Positions 26,854 to 34,770 of a DNA stretch of 64,000 nt are shown here, in pieces. This DNA is from Arthrobacter roseus (GTDB taxonomy: Bacteria > Actinomycetota > Actinomycetes > Actinomycetales > Micrococcaceae). Location of the stretch: positions 310,001 to 374,000 of the forward strand of contig NZ_JAFBCU010000001.1 of assembly GCF_016907875.1 (NCBI RefSeq). The letters are read 5' to 3'. The notes under the pieces were generated by a model. The model worked only from the letters and a program-made list of their open reading frames with translations, had not been told where the DNA came from and made no database searches. How positions within the stretch are numbered: position 1 is the stretch's first letter; each line of letters begins with the position of its first letter. A program made the position numbers and the translations under genes.

Positions 26854-27785
26854 TCACGCCGCGGTGCGCCCCAGGGCTCCCTGAACAACCATCGAGGCCC
26901 GCCGGAAGTCACCCCGTAAATCGGTGCGGTTGAACTTGAAGTAGGACCATCCAGCAGCGTTGAAACCCTCATCACGCCTGTTATCGCGGGCCTGCTGCTC
27001 CGGTGTCAGGTGAACACCGCCGCCGTACTGAATTGCCACCCGCTCCCGTCGATAGCCAAGATCTGCGGGCAGCGACCACGGATCCTCCGGATCAACGCGG
27101 ACCTGCAGTTCCGGCTCGGGCAGCCCCCACTCCAAAAGTGCCAAACGGAGTTTGGTTTCCGGCGGAGAGTCGGCACCAACTCTCATCAGCTGCAGGGCTT
27201 CCCTCGCCGTGACGATCCCCGGAAAATTCGGATGACCTGACAGCAATGTGAATAGTTCTGATCGGACGTTCCAGGGCGCACTCCATTCCTCGAATGCCGC
27301 TCGAGGAACGCGAAGGAGCTGGTCTCCGAGGACAACCGCATCCGGCAGAGATAGTTTCGCCGCCAGATCCAACCACGTTCGTGCCGGCGTCGACATACGG
27401 ATACCGTTCCACATTTGCACTTCACCCTCACGCACAATGACCGAATGGCCAACAATCCCGGGTTGGCGCACTGCCCCTGATCTGTGGAAACACTCAGATG
27501 AAGAGCGTCAGAAAACGCTAAGTGCGCAGGAAGGTACAAGCCGCCAATGCGAGCGGTAGTTTCGTGCGAAACCCAGGCGTGAGGATTGGCTGCGCTCAGT
27601 ACGCGAGCCCTATCTTCGACATCTGTTGTGGTCCCAATAACCCTATAAACGCTGCGGGCAACTCGTTCGATATCCGGCGCACGAAGCCGCTGTGGGGAGA
27701 CGCCGAGCCCCATAGCTTCCGCTCCGGTGAACTCGCGTTCGTGGAGCTCAGTGGGCAGTGGTTTGGGCGTCCGCATACACGCCAT
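26854..27785 (-). pseudogene. AbiEi/DUF559-like gene with a one-base frameshift
   Basis: The N-terminal frame (27785 to about 27478) encodes an AbiEi-antitoxin-like winged helix: PLPTELHEREFTGAEAMGLG, SVYRVIGTTTDVEDRARVL, HAWVSHETTARIGGLYLP. The remainder (from about 27471 to 26854) is in another frame: RQPGIVGHSVIV, PARTWLDLA, and a Vsr-like DUF559 end, ERVAIQYGGGVHLTPEQQARDNRRDE, then AAGWSYFKFNRTDLR. The frames join if a G tract (CCCC at 27474-27477 on the plus strand) had five bases instead of four. The glutamate usual in the DUF559 IEYDG motif is Gln, as is common in actinobacterial members, so nuclease activity is doubtful. A homopolymer sequencing error is possible. Confidence 0.75.
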
Positions 27786-27856
27786 TCTTGCCGGTTCCCA
27801 AGAGCCAAATCGAGTTATCCACAGGTTGAGACGTTTTCATGTCCCCCGCTCTAGGA

Positions 27857-27920
27857 CCCGACCGCACTTATTGTTGGAATAGCGCTCCAACCTGCATCTT
27901 TCCAACAATAACTGCACACG
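27857..27920 (-). repeat. palindromic repeat element, copy 2 (inverted relative to copy 1)
   Basis: Inner arms TTATTGTTGGAA (27868-27879) and its perfect complement (27900-27911), with partly matching outer sequence (CCGCAC on one side, CTGCAC on the other). Its reverse complement aligns with copy 1 throughout, including AGATGC in the centre and ATTCCAACAA-AAGTGCGG at the end. It begins 19 bp past the fhs stop. Confidence 0.82.
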
Positions 27921-27938
27921 CGTTCGGGGATAAGGGCG

Positions 27939-29624
27939 TCAGAACAGACCGACCGGACTCCCGTCGTCGGCTACGTCCATGCGCATGGCCGCTGGCTCCT
28001 TCGGCAGACCGGGCATGGTCATGACGGCCCCGGTCAGGGCCACAATAAAGCCAGCGCCGGTCTTGGGGATAAGGTCTCGTACGTGCACGGTGAATCCCTT
28101 CGGCGCACCGAGTTTCGATGCGTCGTCGGAGAAGGAGTACTGCGTCTTGGCCATACACACCGGCAGATTGTCCCACCCGTTGCGTTCAATTTCGGCCAGC
28201 CGGCGTAGGGCGGCCACGCTGAACTCGACGTCGTCCGCGCCGTAGATCTCCTGCACCACGGTCCGGATCTTGTCTACGACAGGCAGATCCAGCGAATAGA
28301 GGTGCCGAAAGTCGTTGGGTTTGGCCAGCGCGGACAGCACGGCCTCGGCCAGCGCATCTCCTCCGGTACCGCCTCCGCCGTGCGCCCAGACGTCGGCGAC
28401 GGCGGCCTCCACGCCTTCCTTGGCACACCAGGCCATGATCCAGTCCAGTTCGGCGTCCGTATCGGTGACGAAACGATTGATTCCGACGACGGGGGTCAGC
28501 CCGAACTTCTCAACGTTGCGGATGTGCCGCTCCAGGTTGGCCACACCCTCTTCCATGGCGGGCACGTTAGGTTCGGTCAAGTTCGTTTTTGGTACGCCGC
28601 CGTGCATCTTCAGGGCTCGCACGGTGGCCACGATGACGACGGCAGATGGTGCAACGTCTGCGTACCGCGCCTTGATGTCCATGAACTTTTCCGCACCAAG
28701 GTCCGCCCCGAATCCGGCCTCAGTTACCACCACGTCGGCTAGTTTGCGGGCAGTGAGTGTGGCGAGGGCGGAGTTGCAGCCGTGCGCAATATTGGCGAAA
28801 GGCCCACCGTGTACCAGGGCCGGTGTCCCGGCGATGGTCTGCACCAGGTTGGGTTTGATCGCATCCTTGAGGATCAGCGTGAGCACGCCCGAGACACCGA
28901 GATCATTCACGGTGAGCGGTTTGCGGTCATAGGTGTAGCCGAACGTCATGCGGCCAAGCCGCATTTTGAGGTCTGCGAGGTCACTTGCCAGGCAGAAAAC
29001 CGCCATGATCTCCGAGGCCACGGTGATGTCGAAGCCGTCCTGCCGCGGAACGCCCTGGGTTGGTCCGCCAAGGCCGATGATCACCTCACGCAGCGCGCGG
29101 TCGTTCATGTCCAGGACCCGCTTGAACGTGATGCGGCGCGGGTCAATGTTGAGCTCGTTGCCCTGATAAATATGGTTATCCACCAGTGCCATGAGGGCGT
29201 TGTTGGCAGAGGTGATGGCGTGGAAATCACCGGTAAAGTGCAGGTTGATCTCTTCCATGGGCAGAACCTGGGAACGCCCTCCTCCGGCGGCACCGCCCTT
29301 CATGCCAAGGACTGGTCCGAGCGAGGGTTCACGCAGGGCGATCATGACACTCTTGCCCGCTTTTGCCAGGGCATCTGCAAGACCCACGGTCATCGTTGAT
29401 TTACCTTCCCCAGCTGGCGTGGGGCTCATGGCGGAGACGAGCACTACCTGTCCAGGGGCCTTGCCTGTATCCGGCAACTGCACAGGGTCTATTTTGGCCT
29501 TGTAGCGTCCGTACTGCTCCAGTGCCTCTTCCGGGATACCTGCCTTGCGGGCAATGTCCTGGATGGGTTCCATCACTGCTTGCCGTGCAATCTCAAGGTT
29601 GTTCAGGGCAGGTGTGTCAGACAT
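27939..29624 (-). CDS. fhs: formate-tetrahydrofolate ligase
   Basis: ATP-dependent joining of formate to tetrahydrofolate, giving 10-formyl-THF for purine and formyl-Met synthesis. 561 residues from the ATG at 29624, which follows GGAGG; an upstream ATG lacks such a site. The P-loop-like motif [19 protein letters not shown], the [22 protein letters not shown] block and [16 protein letters not shown]-type segment are characteristic. The C-terminus matches the usual length. It stands as a single gene between a palindromic repeat and the phosphatase-like gene. Confidence 0.97.
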   Translation of the reverse strand: MSDTPALNNLEIARQAVMEPIQDIARKAGIPEEALEQYGRYKAKIDPVQLPDTGKAPGQVVLVSAMSPTPAGEGKSTMTVGLADALAKAGKSVMIALREPSLGPVLGMKGGAAGGGRSQVLPMEEINLHFTGDFHAITSANNALMALVDNHIYQGNELNIDPRRITFKRVLDMNDRALREVIIGLGGPTQGVPRQDGFDITVASEIMAVFCLASDLADLKMRLGRMTFGYTYDRKPLTVNDLGVSGVLTLILKDAIKPNLVQTIAGTPALVHGGPFANIAHGCNSALATLTARKLADVVVTEAGFGADLGAEKFMDIKARYADVAPSAVVIVATVRALKMHGGVPKTNLTEPNVPAMEEGVANLERHIRNVEKFGLTPVVGINRFVTDTDAELDWIMAWCAKEGVEAAVADVWAHGGGGTGGDALAEAVLSALAKPNDFRHLYSLDLPVVDKIRTVVQEIYGADDVEFSVAALRRLAEIERNGWDNLPVCMAKTQYSFSDDASKLGAPKGFTVHVRDLIPKTGAGFIVALTGAVMTMPGLPKEPAAMRMDVADDGSPVGLF

Positions 29625-29686
29625 TTGGTCCTCCGAGTGTGGGCACGTCGTCGTACTGGTCACAACCTACCAGTGGCCGCCGACAA

Positions 29687-30451
29687 TCAGGAGAGCCCCG
29701 CGCGCTCCAGAATGTACTCTGTCATCGGTTCGTAGAGCCCGGGGCAGACGTTGTCATCGAGGGGTACGGCGACGCTCAGTTGTCCTTCTGCTTCAGAGAC
29801 GAATAGTCCGGGGTCGTTGCAGTCCGCGAATCCGATGGTTTCGATGCCGCTACTTGCCGCAAACCCTGCGTATCCGTGATCAGCAACCACGAGTTCCGGT
29901 CTGTCCAGTCCGCGTTCCTGAAGCAGTTCGAGGCTCAATTTCATGGGGTGCGGATAGTGCGTGTGGGCTAGTCCGCCATGCTGGTGCCAGACCAACACCC
30001 CAAACAATTGCCGCAGATCGCCCTCGAGGAACGGGTTGCCTTCAGGGACACGCACGACGACGGCGCCCGCCTTTTCGGCCGCAACGGCCAGTGCGGCATG
30101 AACCGGGAGCAGCCCGGCGGGGTGCCCTGTTGCGAAGAGGATCCGCTTTCCTGCGCGCACGGCATCGCCGAGTACGCTGGCGAATCGGTTCAGGGCTGCC
30201 ACGCACTTCTGCGCGGAAATGGTGTCCTGACCCTCAATGAGTTCGAGATCGTTGCTGGTTCCGACTTTTCCGTGCATGAGGTCGAAGACTTCGTTGAAGG
30301 TCCACGCCCGTGAGAGCCGTACGCCGAATTCGAGGTGCTCGTTGCCGTCGCAAAACCAGCGCATGTGCTTCAGGTTGTCCTGCCGAGGTGTTGCAACGTT
30401 GCCAGTTATTTTGGCGGAGTCCAGGTACTGAGCAAGTTCGTTGGGAGTCAC
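29687..30451 (-). CDS. conserved actinobacterial protein, often annotated as phosphatase
   Basis: A 254-residue soluble protein starting with a GTG (MTPNELAQYLDSAKITGNV). Visible segments are GKRILFATGHPAGLLPVHAALAVAA, HQHGGLAHTHYPHPMKLSLELL with several histidines, and ELVVADHGYAGFAASSGIETIGFADCNDPGLFV with acidic residues that could bind metal. Actinobacterial relatives are often labelled phosphatase; I cannot confirm the activity from motifs. It lies 24 bp downstream of mshA on the same strand and may be co-transcribed. A role in dephosphorylating the MshA product would be attractive, since the mycothiol phosphatase MshA2 is unassigned in many species; that is speculation. Confidence 0.65.
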   Translation of the reverse strand: MTPNELAQYLDSAKITGNVATPRQDNLKHMRWFCDGNEHLEFGVRLSRAWTFNEVFDLMHGKVGTSNDLELIEGQDTISAQKCVAALNRFASVLGDAVRAGKRILFATGHPAGLLPVHAALAVAAEKAGAVVVRVPEGNPFLEGDLRQLFGVLVWHQHGGLAHTHYPHPMKLSLELLQERGLDRPELVVADHGYAGFAASSGIETIGFADCNDPGLFVSEAEGQLSVAVPLDDNVCPGLYEPMTEYILERAGLS

Positions 30452-30475
30452 ACGTCCATACTAGGCAACCCAGAC

Positions 30476-31714
30476 TCAGTGGGAAGGCGATCCGAAGTCC
30501 TCGACGGCGTTCCGGTAGCTCTGGGCTGTGAGCATTGCGGTGCGGTTCCAGCCGAAAGCGCGGGCGTGGATGGCGGCGCCGTTGGCGAGGGTCTGCCGTA
30601 GCCCGGCGTCGTCGTAGAGCTTTTCCAGTTCTGCCGCCCACAGCGCGGGGTCGTGACCGTCGACTAGTAGGCCAGTGCGCCCGTGGCTGACGGCCTGCGG
30701 TAGTCCGCCTACGTTCGCGGCAAGTACGGGCGTGCCGCAGGCCTGCGCTTCGAGGGCAACGAGGCCAAAGGATTCGCTGAAGGAGGGCATGACGACGACG
30801 TCGGCTGAACGGAGCCAGGTGGCCAGAGTTGCTGGTTGAACTGCAGGGTGCAGGGACACCGTGTTGTGAAGGCCGTGAGATTGGACAAGCGGTTCGAGCT
30901 GAAGCTCTTCGGCGCCGCTGACTGATCCAAGGATGCTGATTTTCAGGGGGATGTCGGGGCGACTTTTCGCGAGCCGAGCGGCCGCTTCGATGAGAATTTG
31001 GGGGCCTTTGAGTCGCTGGATACGGCCCGCGAAGACAAGGTGAAAGGCGTTCTGGCTGACGTCAAGCGAGGCGCGGTCAACCGGAGCGGGGTGAAAAATC
31101 TCCAGGTTCACTCCTGGCGGGATGATGTCGATGCTGCCGCTGGGAGCGCCATAGTGCGTTGCCAGTTCGCCGGCTTCACGGCGGGTGTTCGCGATGAGGC
31201 GGGTGGCTCCGTCCACTATTTTTTGTTCACCCTTGATACGGATGGCGGGCTCAACGCTTCCATACGCGGGAGCACGGAGGTTCTTGACCTTTCCCATGGT
31301 GTGCATCGTGTGCACGAGCGGCAGCTTCCACGTTTTGGCCAGGCGTAGACCCGCGATGCCCGATACCCAGTAGTGAGAGTGGACCACGTCAAAGTGTTCG
31401 TCACTGAGGTGTTTCTGGATGGCGTGGACAGCGTCTACCAGCGAGTCGTGCAGTTCGGGTAGCCGTTCCTTGGCCACTTTTTGGCGGGGGCCAGCCGGTA
31501 CGTGGCGGACTATGACACCGGGGGCCAGCTCTTCGGTCTCGGCTTGGTCTTCAGCGTGCGCCCGGGTGAAGATCTCGACGTCGATCCCTGTTTTGGCGAG
31601 CTCCAACGCCATCGATCTGACGTAGACGTTCATGCCGCCCGCGTCTCCGGATCCGGGTTGTTCGAGCGGTGAGGTGTGCAATGACAGCATGGCAACTCGC
31701 TGAATGTTGGTCAC
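30476..31714 (-). CDS. mshA: D-inositol-3-phosphate glycosyltransferase (mycothiol synthesis step 1)
   Basis: Transfers GlcNAc from UDP-GlcNAc to inositol 3-phosphate. 412 residues, GT-B fold, family 4. Donor and acceptor loops are recognisable: SLHTSPLEQPGSGDAGGMNVYV near the N-terminus, VHSHYWVSGIAGLRLA, VHTMHTMGKVKN, and the E-x7-E motif in SFSESFGLVALEAQACG. The GTG at 31714 has AAGGAGG upstream, inside the end of a 67-residue frame that overlaps it by four bases. Together with ino1 it marks a mycothiol producer. Confidence 0.93.
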   Translation of the reverse strand: MTNIQRVAMLSLHTSPLEQPGSGDAGGMNVYVRSMALELAKTGIDVEIFTRAHAEDQAETEELAPGVIVRHVPAGPRQKVAKERLPELHDSLVDAVHAIQKHLSDEHFDVVHSHYWVSGIAGLRLAKTWKLPLVHTMHTMGKVKNLRAPAYGSVEPAIRIKGEQKIVDGATRLIANTRREAGELATHYGAPSGSIDIIPPGVNLEIFHPAPVDRASLDVSQNAFHLVFAGRIQRLKGPQILIEAAARLAKSRPDIPLKISILGSVSGAEELQLEPLVQSHGLHNTVSLHPAVQPATLATWLRSADVVVMPSFSESFGLVALEAQACGTPVLAANVGGLPQAVSHGRTGLLVDGHDPALWAAELEKLYDDAGLRQTLANGAAIHARAFGWNRTAMLTAQSYRNAVEDFGSPSH

Positions 31715-31914
31715 GGCACTCCTCCTTGATGTTGCGGCTGTGTCTTGTGCTGGTGGGATTTTCGTTGCGTCGCGGCCGTTATGAGCTTATAACGCCCTGT
31801 GGAGTTGTTTCCTTCCGGGCATCCGCTACCGGCGGGTAATCTTGCGGCCGTTAAATGCGGAAGCCCGCGCATGGAAGCGCGGGCTTCTCCCAGTGGGACT
31901 CTGACAGATGTCAT
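31711..31914 (-). CDS. 67-residue reading frame overlapping the mshA start
   Basis: The ATG at 31914 has a strong AAAGGAGGAACTT ribosome binding site, and the TGA overlaps the GTG of mshA (GTGA), the classic layout for translational coupling. The peptide begins MTSVRVPLGEARASMRGL and is rich in Arg, Gly and Gln; no domain is recognised. A 28-nt hairpin lies inside the frame (31860-31887). It may be a leader whose translation controls mshA, or a small protein. Codon use is not clearly coding, so reality as a protein is uncertain. Confidence 0.45.
   Translation of the reverse strand: MTSVRVPLGEARASMRGLPHLTAARLPAGSGCPEGNNSTGRYKLITAATQRKSHQHKTQPQHQGGVP
31860..31887 (-). promoter_or_regulatory. 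strong hairpin in the mshA 5' region
   Basis: GAAGCCCGCGC and GCGCGGGCTTC form a perfect 11-bp stem with a 6-nt loop. No T tract follows on either strand, so a regulatory RNA structure is more likely than a terminator. Confidence 0.6.
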
Positions 31915-31967
31915 AAGTTCCTCCTTTGCGACGAATGGAACCTGATATGACGACTATTTGATGAAGA

Positions 31968-31975
31968 GGTTATGT
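31968..31975 (+). repeat. 8-bp target site duplication (GGTTATGT), left
   Basis: Directly precedes IS copy 2 and is repeated exactly at 33424-33431. Confidence 0.95.
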
Positions 31976-33423
31976 GGCTCTTCACGGTTGGTGGTGAATC
32001 CGGGGTTCGTGTCGTAGCAAAGTAAGGGCCCGTGGCCCTGTTGAGATGGATGTGTCTAGCATTCTTCTCAAGTCAGGAACCACGAGCCTTGAACCAGCCT
32101 ACCCAGTCGTGCCCGGATGCGGCGACGACACTGTTCAATCTGCCCGACTACCGAATCGTCACCGCCGTTACGAACGGTGACGGTATCCGTGTTGTCACCA
32201 TCGCCTCGGACTTCCCGCCGGGCTGCCCTGGCTGCGGCATGATTTCCACCCGGGTGCATTCGAGACGGAGACAGCGGGTTCGCGACATCCTTGTCGCCGG
32301 GCTGGTGAGCGTGTGGTGGGCCAAGCGCCGGTTCTTCTGTGACGAACCTGCCTGCACCCGGAAGACCTTTGCCGAGTCGACCCCGCAAGTGCCCCGCTTC
32401 GCCCGGTCTACGGCCAGACTCAAGGACACGCTCAAAGACGCCGTCGTCTCCTCCGGCAGAGCGGCCAGCGAGGTCGCGGCCGCGTTCGGGGTCTCCTGGT
32501 GGCTGGTCAACACTGTTGTTGTCGCTGCCGCCCTGGCGCTGCCATCGGTGGACCTGCTGACCCCGGCACGGCTGGGGATCGATGAGCACCGCTACCGATC
32601 CGTGCGCTGGTTCAAGGACCAGCAGAGCGGGAAATGGTCCCGGTTCGAGCCATGGATGTCCACCATCGTCGATGTCGATTCCGGCCAGGTACTGGGCATC
32701 GTGAACGGCCGCGACAGCCACGGCGTCGGGGCTTGGCTCAAGTCCCGACCCGCCGCCTGGCTGGCCGGCATCGAAACGGTCGGGATCGACCCGTCGGCGG
32801 CGTTCCGCAAAGCCCTGCGCGAGCACCTGCCCGACGCCGCCGTCTCAGTGGATCACTTCCACCTCGTCTTGCTGGCCAATGACATGCTCACCGGGGTCCG
32901 CCAGCGCGTCGCCCGGGAGCAACACGGGCGCCGCGGCCTGAAAACGGACAAGGCCTGGGCCCACAGGCGGTTGCTGCTGCGCGGCTACGACACGCTCTCC
33001 GACGCCGGCAAGAAACGACTCGATGATGTCTTCGCCACCGATGATCCGACCCAGGAACTCGCCGCCGCCTGGGGAGTGAAGGAAGCACTGCGACTGATGC
33101 TTTCCAGTAGCAATCCAGCCAGCGTCCAAGAGCGCCAAGAGTTCTTTGAGCGCCAGGTCAAGTCGGCGGCGATGATGGAAACTGATCGGCTGCTGACCAC
33201 CGTGACCAAGTGGTGGCCAGAGATCCAAACACTGCTCGACACCCGGGTCACCACGGCGAAAGTCGAGGCAGCCAACACGATGATCAAAAACATCAAACGG
33301 ATTGCTCGAGGGTTCCGCAATCCGACCAATTACCAATCACGTATCCTATTGAGAAGTGCTGCCCGGACGGTGGCATGAAATTCATCTCAGCGGGCTGATA
33401 TTCACCACGAAACGCGAAGAGCC
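31976..33423 (+). mobile_element. ISL3-family insertion sequence, copy 2 (1448 bp)
   Basis: Same length and ends as copy 1 (24-bp terminal repeats at 31976-31999 and 33400-33423) but in the opposite orientation, with its own duplication GGTTATGT. It is inserted four codons before the end of a small minus-strand gene upstream of mshA, and so separates the upstream promoter region from mshA. Confidence 0.95.
32032..33378 (+). CDS. ISL3-family transposase (copy 2)
   Basis: Full-length 448-codon DDE transposase, near-identical to copy 1. The visible differences are about six residues: D for G in LPDYRIV, T for M in AVTNGD, I for V in VVTIASD, M for V in CGMIST, L for P in VAGLVS, and Q for K in QERQEF. 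The zinc knuckle and catalytic motifs are intact. The outward-facing minus-strand DNA between this element and mshA has no obvious IS promoter. Confidence 0.95.
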   Translation: MALLRWMCLAFFSSQEPRALNQPTQSCPDAATTLFNLPDYRIVTAVTNGDGIRVVTIASDFPPGCPGCGMISTRVHSRRRQRVRDILVAGLVSVWWAKRRFFCDEPACTRKTFAESTPQVPRFARSTARLKDTLKDAVVSSGRAASEVAAAFGVSWWLVNTVVVAAALALPSVDLLTPARLGIDEHRYRSVRWFKDQQSGKWSRFEPWMSTIVDVDSGQVLGIVNGRDSHGVGAWLKSRPAAWLAGIETVGIDPSAAFRKALREHLPDAAVSVDHFHLVLLANDMLTGVRQRVAREQHGRRGLKTDKAWAHRRLLLRGYDTLSDAGKKRLDDVFATDDPTQELAAAWGVKEALRLMLSSSNPASVQERQEFFERQVKSAAMMETDRLLTTVTKWWPEIQTLLDTRVTTAKVEAANTMIKNIKRIARGFRNPTNYQSRILLRSAARTVA

Positions 33424-33431
33424 GGTTATGT
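33424..33431 (+). repeat. 8-bp target site duplication (GGTTATGT), right
   Basis: Exact repeat of 31968-31975. Confidence 0.95.
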
Positions 33432-33715
33432 TGCGGCAGCGCCAGGTGCTGTGCGTCGTCTCTCGCCTGGTTGGACTTGATGGATCGTATTCGCTCCCAG
33501 AGGGAAACACTGTTTCGTAATTTTCGCAGCATGAGCTGGACCTCCTTTCGGGTCAGATAGTTGGGCATGGTCCCAGTGGCGGGGTCGGAGTTCTTAGTCT
33601 GTTCGGGGTCGTTGTCGAACGTGGTGAGGTTTCCCGACATGACGAATTCGCCGCGTGGCGCCGGCTGGGGCAGGGTTTTGACTGATCTGGCGATGGTTGT
33701 GTGCAGGGTTGGCAC
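33432..33715 (-). pseudogene. small gene of unknown function, last codons displaced by ISL3 copy 2
   Basis: A GTG at 33715 follows AGGAGCTCACT and opens a frame that would have been 101 codons before the insertion; removing the IS and one duplication gives ...LALPQHNLFIK and TAG at 31954-31956. The C-terminal 40 residues (MLRKLRNSVSLWERIRSIKS and onward) have their own perfect GAAAGGAGGTCC ribosome binding site before an internal ATG at 33532. After insertion the frame runs 44 codons into IS sequence. No family is recognised. It lies between the promoter candidate at 34013-34040 and mshA on the same strand. Confidence 0.5.
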
Positions 33716-33808
33716 AGTGAGCTCCTGATAATGGAAATGGTTAGTGTTTTTGCCGTTGAATCGGCGGGAATAGCCACGGGGCACATGAAAAGACGAACCG
33801 ACGTAGCT

Positions 33809-33843
33809 AAAAAGAGAGAACTATCCCCGGGTTGACGACGGGG
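33809..33843 (-). terminator. attenuator-like hairpin with U-rich tail upstream of mshA
   Basis: On the minus strand CCCCG-9 nt-CGGGG (33825-33843) is followed within a few bases by TTCTCTCTTTTT. A second small stem, TTCCG-CGGAA, lies just upstream. Position right after a 22-codon frame resembles a leader-peptide attenuator. Confidence 0.4.
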
Positions 33844-33867
33844 TGTGAATTCCGGTTTTAGCGGAAG

Positions 33868-33936
33868 TTAGTGCGCCGCAGTGAAGAAGGCGGGCCGGAG
33901 CTTGACGGTAAAGATGCCGTCCAGATTGTTAATCAC
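33868..33936 (-). CDS. 22-residue leader-like reading frame
   Basis: The GTG at 33936-33934 has an almost perfect AAAAGGAGGTG site 8 nt upstream, and the frame MINNLDGIFTVKLRPAFFTAAH ends in TAA at 33868-33870. Immediately downstream are two hairpins, the second with a U-rich tail. Such layouts are typical of translated leaders. The peptide has no run of one amino acid that would name the signal, though three Phe residues are present. Confidence 0.45.
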   Translation of the reverse strand: MINNLDGIFTVKLRPAFFTAAH

Positions 33937-34012
33937 GAATACCCACCTCCTTTTCTATACTGCGTGCAGACAGAAACAGTGCGGAAACCAATTGGTAGGT
34001 CTCAATCGCACT

Positions 34013-34040
34013 TCTATAACGTACAACACCTTCGCAACAA
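34013..34040 (-). promoter_or_regulatory. sigma-70 type promoter candidate for the mshA leader region
   Basis: On the minus strand TTGTTG (34035-34040) and TATAGA (34013-34018) are separated by 16 bp. Transcription would start near 34005, about 70 nt before the 22-codon leader frame. Confidence 0.45.
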
Positions 34041-34090
34041 ATGCCTAGCTGCTGCTCAAACTTTCTCCAAAAACTTTGTGTAACGACGTC

Positions 34091-34747
34091 TTAGAGGTTC
34101 CAGCGAAGAATCGCGGGAGTGCGCTTGTCCCACCCAAGAGCACAGACCGCAGCTGTCCCGAGAACAAAACGCCGACCTTCGACGGGATCCAGCTCGAGCC
34201 ATTGGGAGGCGAGAATTCGCAGAAAGTGGCCGTGCGCCACGAGGAGCACTTTCTCCACCGGTGCGGCGTTGGGAGTGCGGTCGGCGGTGGTTCCGCAGCC
34301 GGCCTGAACATCGGAGACGATGCTGCGTGCCCGGGCTGCCACCTGGTCAATCGATTCGCCGTTGGGTACGCCATCTTTCCAGATCAGGTAGCCGGGCTTC
34401 TCTTGGCGAATATCGGCGCTGCGTCTGCCCTCATAGTCGCCGTAGTCCCACTCGTGCGCTGCGGGCACAACCTCAGCATCTGGGTAACCGGCCAGTTCCG
34501 CCGTGCGCCGCGCCCGGACCAGAGGCGAGGTAAGGACCCGATCAAACCGGATTCCCTCCAGTTTGGAGCTGGCAGACAGGGCTTGATCCTCGCCAGCAGA
34601 GGTCAGCTCAAGGTCCGTTAGACCGGTGTATTTGTGATCACGGGACCACTCGGTTTCCCCATGGCGAAGTAGCCACAACTGCGGCAGCTCCGTTCCCGCG
34701 GGAGTGGTGAACGGCTTCGCTGCCCCGGACTGTTCCTCATTGGCCAT
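34091..34747 (-). CDS. histidine phosphatase family protein (phosphoglycerate-mutase-like)
   Basis: A 218-residue protein from the ATG at 34747 (GAGGAGG upstream). The catalytic RHG motif is LWLLRHGETEWS, with the second arginine in SPLVRARRTAELAG, the acidic residue in EWDYGDYEGRR and the second histidine in LLVAHGHFLRIL. These place it in the branch-1 histidine phosphatases. The EWDYGDYEG motif is typical of broad or sugar-phosphate phosphatases rather than glycolytic mutases. It starts 24 bp downstream of the CCA-adding enzyme gene on the same strand. Confidence 0.9.
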   Translation of the reverse strand: MANEEQSGAAKPFTTPAGTELPQLWLLRHGETEWSRDHKYTGLTDLELTSAGEDQALSASSKLEGIRFDRVLTSPLVRARRTAELAGYPDAEVVPAAHEWDYGDYEGRRSADIRQEKPGYLIWKDGVPNGESIDQVAARARSIVSDVQAGCGTTADRTPNAAPVEKVLLVAHGHFLRILASQWLELDPVEGRRFVLGTAAVCALGWDKRTPAILRWNL

Positions 34748-34770
34748 GGTTCCTCCTCGTTGCACCCAGA

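Noticed and set aside
28302-29399. Long plus-strand frames opposite fhs
   Set aside because: Antisense to an intact fhs gene; histidine- and arginine-rich shadow composition.
3307-33423. A composite transposon formed by the two ISL3 copies
   Set aside because: Each copy has its own matching 8-bp duplication, and the outer flanks do not match each other. The 27 kb between includes housekeeping genes such as fhs, ino1 and mshA.
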